Below, piece by piece: positions 60,384 through 64,000 of a stretch of DNA of 64,000 bases; positions within the stretch are counted from its first letter, which is position 1; each line of letters starts with the position of its first letter. The notes beneath the pieces were generated by a model. The model had not been told where the DNA came from and made no database searches. It saw only the letters and a list, made by a program, of their open reading frames with translations. The stretch is from Hyaloscypha bicolor E (taxonomy: Eukaryota; Ascomycota; Leotiomycetes; Helotiales; Hyaloscyphaceae). Location of the stretch: assembly GCF_002865645.1 (NCBI RefSeq), contig NW_020194515.1, positions 1,240,001 through 1,304,000 of the forward strand. Reading direction: 5' to 3'. Made by a program: the position numbers and the translations under genes.

Positions 60384-60495
60384 GTGTCGAGTGCAATGTG
60401 CGCAAATGCATTATGCAATGTCATTTCGGGGTTTTGGCAGGAGCATCGCTATCGGCCTCGGTAACAGGGGTTGGAGGCCTCGGTATTAAGGAATA
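60384..60495. mobile_element. MITE family B, right shore copy
   Basis: Begins GAGTGCAATGTGCGCAAATGC, like the left arm at 53547, and includes 60424-60463, the exact reverse complement of 13481-13520. A second GAGGCCTCGGTA word follows at about 60475-60485. The transition to normal base composition occurs just to its right. Confidence 0.78.
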
Positions 60496-61840
60496 TCCTT
60501 TTACATACGACCATTGACTGAGGAGAAATGGGCATCACGTCCGCTCTGCCACAAGGTTACACAAGCTTCAGATGGGCTGATTCGCACCGGCAGATGCCGG
60601 AGATGATGTGCATGCAGCGGATGCCGAAGCGGTGCTTTAGCTGATGCGTGCCGGATGGAAATCGGTCAGCCGTGGGGGTAAAGAAGAGGGGGAAGGACGG
60701 AGGGAGGAGCAAATAGGAGAAAATGGAAAGGAAATACCAGGCATATTGGCAGTCAAGTATGATGGTGTGTCGCTGCGGTGGTATTCGCAATTGCAAGTGA
60801 TATTTACGTATAGTTTGAATGGAGACGGGCGTAATTTTGGAGGGATTCAATTCGCTTAATAGTCTCATGTTCCCCTCGATTGCACTCGTTTGCAATGCCC
60901 AATAGTCCGGTATGAGAACTTCCTAAGACATGCTCAACCCTGTATTTCTCTGCCTTGTCGCCTCTTTTCCTCGTTCATGGGTTCACAGCTCTCCATTTTC
61001 GCGACGAGGCTGCCGTAATGGCTGATCAAAGTAGAGCTGAGCACTAAGAACCAGGAACATTTGTCCGTTTGTCCGTAGCGGTCTTGTGTTACCCACCATC
61101 ACACATCTCGCAATAACATCACACCGAACAGGAATCTCAGCTCTTCTCTAACCAGCGAACTGTCTACCTGTACGCCTCGTCTCAATATATAGAAACTTGC
61201 AGCACATAAGCGCTCGGAACCTGCCATTATTTGAGCCATTACCAGCTTTTGGTCTCAAAGGGACACCCTTTGGACCGTTCGCTATCACCTCGAAGGAGGA
61301 GGATATGCATATCTCAGCTCAGCCTGATCATTCTGGTGGCCATGGACAACCACTTTCACGTGCGTGCCACCTTCTGGTGTCATCGGCTCTCCTTCAGCCC
61401 TTTGAAGCCTCAAGAGGCTTCTGTTGCCCGTGGAGAACGGCGCACGATTTGCTCGCGTTCGCAATTCTTGACTTTGAGGCGCGCGTCAACAGTTTGCGAC
61501 ATGACCCTCGTACAGCATAACCTACGAATTAAGATGTCGTGGGAATTGCCCTGGCTGCCCAAACTGGGCGGAGAAGGACCTGTGGAGACCTGAAAGGTAG
61601 GTGTTTAGTGAAGATCTCCAAGCTGATTCTTTGAAACAGAATCCTCCAAAAGAACACATGCGAGACCCATCGAATGGAGTCTGCTCTAGATAGTGACCGT
61701 TTTGCAGTACGAGCACGGTCAGCCAGCCCATAAGAAGCAATCATACCTGGGCAAAACAAGTCTTCAGCTGAAAGACATAGCTGCATGTCTCCATTCAGCT
61801 TCCTTGACTGTCCAGAGCCTACGACGACACAGTTCTAGTC
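60496..61840. other. Intergenic region left of the decarboxylase gene
   Basis: Normal base composition, with a purine-rich stretch (about 60675-60735). ORFs at 60557-60895 (minus), 61197-61520 and 61231-61593 (plus, overlapping frames) have no recognisable content. It probably contains the upstream control region of the gene at 61946. Confidence 0.4.
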
Positions 61841-61847
61841 TATATAA
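61841..61847 (+). promoter_or_regulatory. TATA box of the decarboxylase gene
   Basis: TATATAA lies about 100 bp upstream of ATG 61946, followed by a leader with CACAACACTTCAAC-type sequence. Confidence 0.6.
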
Positions 61848-61945
61848 GCTGGACACTGGAGCTGTTAACTTGCACAACACTTCAACTTCTTATCCAAACT
61901 GAAAGATAATCGACCAAGGAAGCTCTGATACACGAATCACCCACA

Positions 61946-63250
61946 ATGTCTGACTCTGACCCTCCCCCATTCCCACTTCCACCGATCGTAGCCCAATGGA
62001 TCATTGACCACCTCGTCAAAGGGGTCTTCAATGGAGATCTCACTGATTTGAACACTGCAGTGGGGACTGCACTGACTTCTGGCGTCATCCAATTCTCTGA
62101 CTGGAAAATCGTCGATACTGACGCGTTCCTGAGGTTTTTGAGCGGCTTTCTTACCTGGGTTCCCAACGAAATCACCACTGGCAAGGAAATCTACAATGCG
62201 CAGTGTGTGGTCTATTTTGTTTTCGACCAGGCTCCTCTCAATACCCCGCCATACCAGAATCCGATCGCTCCAAGCTCCATCGGACAGCCTCTACTCAAGC
62301 TTAGCCAGTTCATTGTCGACTTTGCCAATGAGGTCGGCAGCTGGATGAGTACTACGGGCTCTCTCACCACGGTTGCTATTGACAGCTTCAAGAACTCGCC
62401 ACTGTACAATTATACACAGGCCGTTGAGCCAGCTGGCGGCTTCACCACTTTCAATGAGCTGTTCGCGCGCACGCTTAAACCAGGCATGCGTCCCATCAGC
62501 AGTGACAGCCCGCAAGATCCCAACTACGACCGCCTTGTCACCTTTCCCGCCGACAGCACCTTCGACGGAGCTTGGTCTATCGATTCTAGTGACAACGTCA
62601 ACATCAAAGGCATCGAGTGGAACGTCAAAGACCTTCTTAATGAACACGCCCCAAAATATGCCCCTTTCTTCACGGGAGGCATTTGGATGCACGCTTTCCT
62701 CAACACCTACGATTACCACCGCCAGCACGCTCCGATCGCTGGCACGGTCGTAGAGGCGAATGTCATTCAGGCCATGGCTTACCTGCAAGTCACCGTGGAT
62801 CCTGACACGCATCAATTGCGCCCGCACCGTAGCTACATCAACCCGGACAAGAAACACCGCGATCCGAGCAGAGGCCTCGCCGGGACTCTAGACGCACCTG
62901 ATGATGCCGGATACCAATGGCTGCAGACCCGTGGCTGCGTCATCATCGACAACGAGCTCTTGGGCTACGTCGCCGTCTTGCCTATCGGCATGTGCCAGGT
63001 CTCATCCGTCAAGCTTGCGGTCTCGCAGGGTGATGTAGTCACCAAGGGTCAAGAGATCAGTCACTTTGAATTTGGAGGAAGTGATATTGTACTGGTTTTC
63101 CAGCAGAGTGCTGATCTTCAGATTTTGGGATCGCAAGGATCGGACGCGCAGGGGAATCCAACGAGTATGCAGAAGTATCTCGTGGGGATGCCGTTGGGGT
63201 ACTCGACGAAGGGAATGATACCGCAGCCGAGGCAGCCTGCTACAGACTGA
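61946..63250 (+). CDS. PSD-superfamily pyruvoyl-dependent decarboxylase, PsiD-like
   Basis: Intronless, 434 aa, ATG in CACAATGTCT context. Conserved blocks of the phosphatidylserine decarboxylase family appear in order: FNELFARTLKPGMRPI (169-184), PADSTFD (201-207), DYHRQHAPIAG (256-266) and FEFGGSDIVLVF near the C-terminus, where self-cleavage would occur between Gly378 and Ser379 (63080-63082) to form the pyruvoyl group. The ordinary motif is LGST; here it is GGSD. It lacks a mitochondrial presequence, transmembrane segment or C2 domain, and has about 165 N-terminal residues without match to classic PSD. Length and layout resemble fungal soluble amino-acid decarboxylases such as PsiD (tryptophan decarboxylase). 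Substrate unknown: phosphatidylserine or an aromatic amino acid. Codon use is GC-rich, and the gene is unaffected by RIP although 1.5 kb from the block. Confidence 0.85.
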   Translation: MSDSDPPPFPLPPIVAQWIIDHLVKGVFNGDLTDLNTAVGTALTSGVIQFSDWKIVDTDAFLRFLSGFLTWVPNEITTGKEIYNAQCVVYFVFDQAPLNTPPYQNPIAPSSIGQPLLKLSQFIVDFANEVGSWMSTTGSLTTVAIDSFKNSPLYNYTQAVEPAGGFTTFNELFARTLKPGMRPISSDSPQDPNYDRLVTFPADSTFDGAWSIDSSDNVNIKGIEWNVKDLLNEHAPKYAPFFTGGIWMHAFLNTYDYHRQHAPIAGTVVEANVIQAMAYLQVTVDPDTHQLRPHRSYINPDKKHRDPSRGLAGTLDAPDDAGYQWLQTRGCVIIDNELLGYVAVLPIGMCQVSSVKLAVSQGDVVTKGQEISHFEFGGSDIVLVFQQSADLQILGSQGSDAQGNPTSMQKYLVGMPLGYSTKGMIPQPRQPATD

Positions 63251-63540
63251 GATGGTAATACAGTATGGCTTTTATGCAGGTATTTTCATTTCGAAAACTT
63301 CTATGACTCAGGAAGATGTGCAATGTGGCCGGACACTCTTTGCGCGGATGGGTGTTGGTTATTGTGTCTTTGCGGCTCATGGAAAGCCTGTCATTCATTG
63401 AGCACTTTTGGAGATAATATTAATACAATTCGGCAACATTTCTCGCATTTATTTGGTTCGCGTGCTTATTTCTCAGCTCTTCCGTGTTATTATAAGCTCC
63501 TGGAGCCAGTTTTAAACCTCCTTTACTTTACTTAAAGATA
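63251..63540. other. 3' flank of the decarboxylase gene
   Basis: No gene recognised. A 70-codon frame at 63323-63535 has no motif. Presumed 3' UTR. Confidence 0.45.
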
Positions 63541-64000
63541 AAATTAACTATAATTAAAGTAGCCTATGCTTAAAATAAACACGCTTATACTAAAACATTT
63601 TGGCTTATACCGTGCTTAGCCGTGGCTCAAGTTACTTACTTATAGCTCACGTTAAATCCTTGCGTAACTCACGTGTTATAACAGAAAGAGACGTTGTGTG
63701 TAATTATTTTATGTGCTCTAATTAGAAGGGTTCACCCACCAACCGCCCAAACCCCCATTCCGCCCAACCAAAAAATCGCGATTTTTGATTCTTCCTTAAT
63801 AACTATTAAAACTCCTATTAAAATTTGATCTTTAATACCGAAATTAGTTTCTTAATACCTTCTAAAGCTATTAGTATTAATAGAATTATAAATAAGGTAG
63901 TTTGTGCGAGTGTAATCCTATAAGAGAGAATTAGTAACTTGTATTTAATAAAGAAACAAGCCTAAATTCAGGTACCTTATACTTGCTACTTAGAACTAAA
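63541..64000. other. Start of a second AT-rich repeat region
   Basis: Base composition drops abruptly. Contains AAAAATCGCGATTTTT near 63768-63785 followed by TTCCTTAATAACTATTAAAAC, similar to 53999-54050 at the leader of the integrase-like gene, so another transposon of that type may start here and run out of the window. Confidence 0.5.

Noticed and set aside
62291..62857. 188-codon minus-strand ORF opposite the decarboxylase
   Set aside because: Shadow frame of a GC-rich coding region; the sense frame has clear family motifs.
1..64000. tRNA and rRNA genes
   Set aside because: Scanning by eye for the GGTTCGA-type B box and A box in the non-AT-rich parts found no credible pair. A covariance-model search would be needed to exclude them.

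Overview
The window reads as nuclear DNA of a filamentous ascomycete. It has short spliceosomal introns (about 50 bp, GTAAG/GTATG...CAG/TAG), fungal-type conserved genes, and a very AT-rich block of retrotransposons with the signature of repeat-induced point mutation (RIP). The retrotransposon types resemble those I associate with Leotiomycetes, but that placement is an inference.

Layout. 1-4.2 kb: gene-poor DNA holding a hAT-type MITE with a perfect 8-bp target duplication. 4.27-7.40 kb: a divergent ubiquitin-proteasome pair, RPT2 (26S proteasome ATPase, minus) and UBC1 (E2 with UBA domain, plus). 7.7-11.5 kb: decaying small charged ORFs on the minus strand, apparently diverged tandem relatives, with a 30-bp G tract. 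11.76-13.15 kb: a GST-like gene and a convergent NTF2/SnoaL-like gene. About 13.6-60.4 kb: a transposon block that is almost free of CpA/TpG in its core, so ATG codons and long ORFs have vanished. 60.5-63.5 kb: normal base composition again, with an intronless gene of the phosphatidylserine decarboxylase superfamily that resembles fungal PsiD-type amino-acid decarboxylases. 63.54-64 kb: AT-rich repeat DNA begins again.

The repeat block can be dissected. Two copies of one 13.1-kb LTR element (14014-27127 and 40018-53130) have 303-bp LTRs (one shortened to 289), 4-bp target duplications and a degraded Ty3/gypsy-like reverse transcriptase on the minus strand. Between them lie a different Ty3/gypsy pol relic (minus), a solo LTR of the 13-kb family (inverted, TSD ATAC) and a Ty1/copia gag-pol relic (plus). 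The second 13-kb element interrupts a repeat whose uninterrupted copy is at 33.36-33.56 kb, which gives an empty site for the insertion. To the right are a GC-rich 166-bp fold-back element with perfect 61-bp arms, a second palindromic MITE family, a RIP-damaged integrase-like gene and tandem duplications. A perfect 40-bp inverted repeat (13481-13520 / 60424-60463), part of the second MITE family, brackets the whole block.

The housekeeping pair is a plausible co-regulated unit. The GST, NTF2-like and decarboxylase genes on the two shores of the block could be remnants of a metabolic cluster split by transposon insertions, but this is only a hypothesis.
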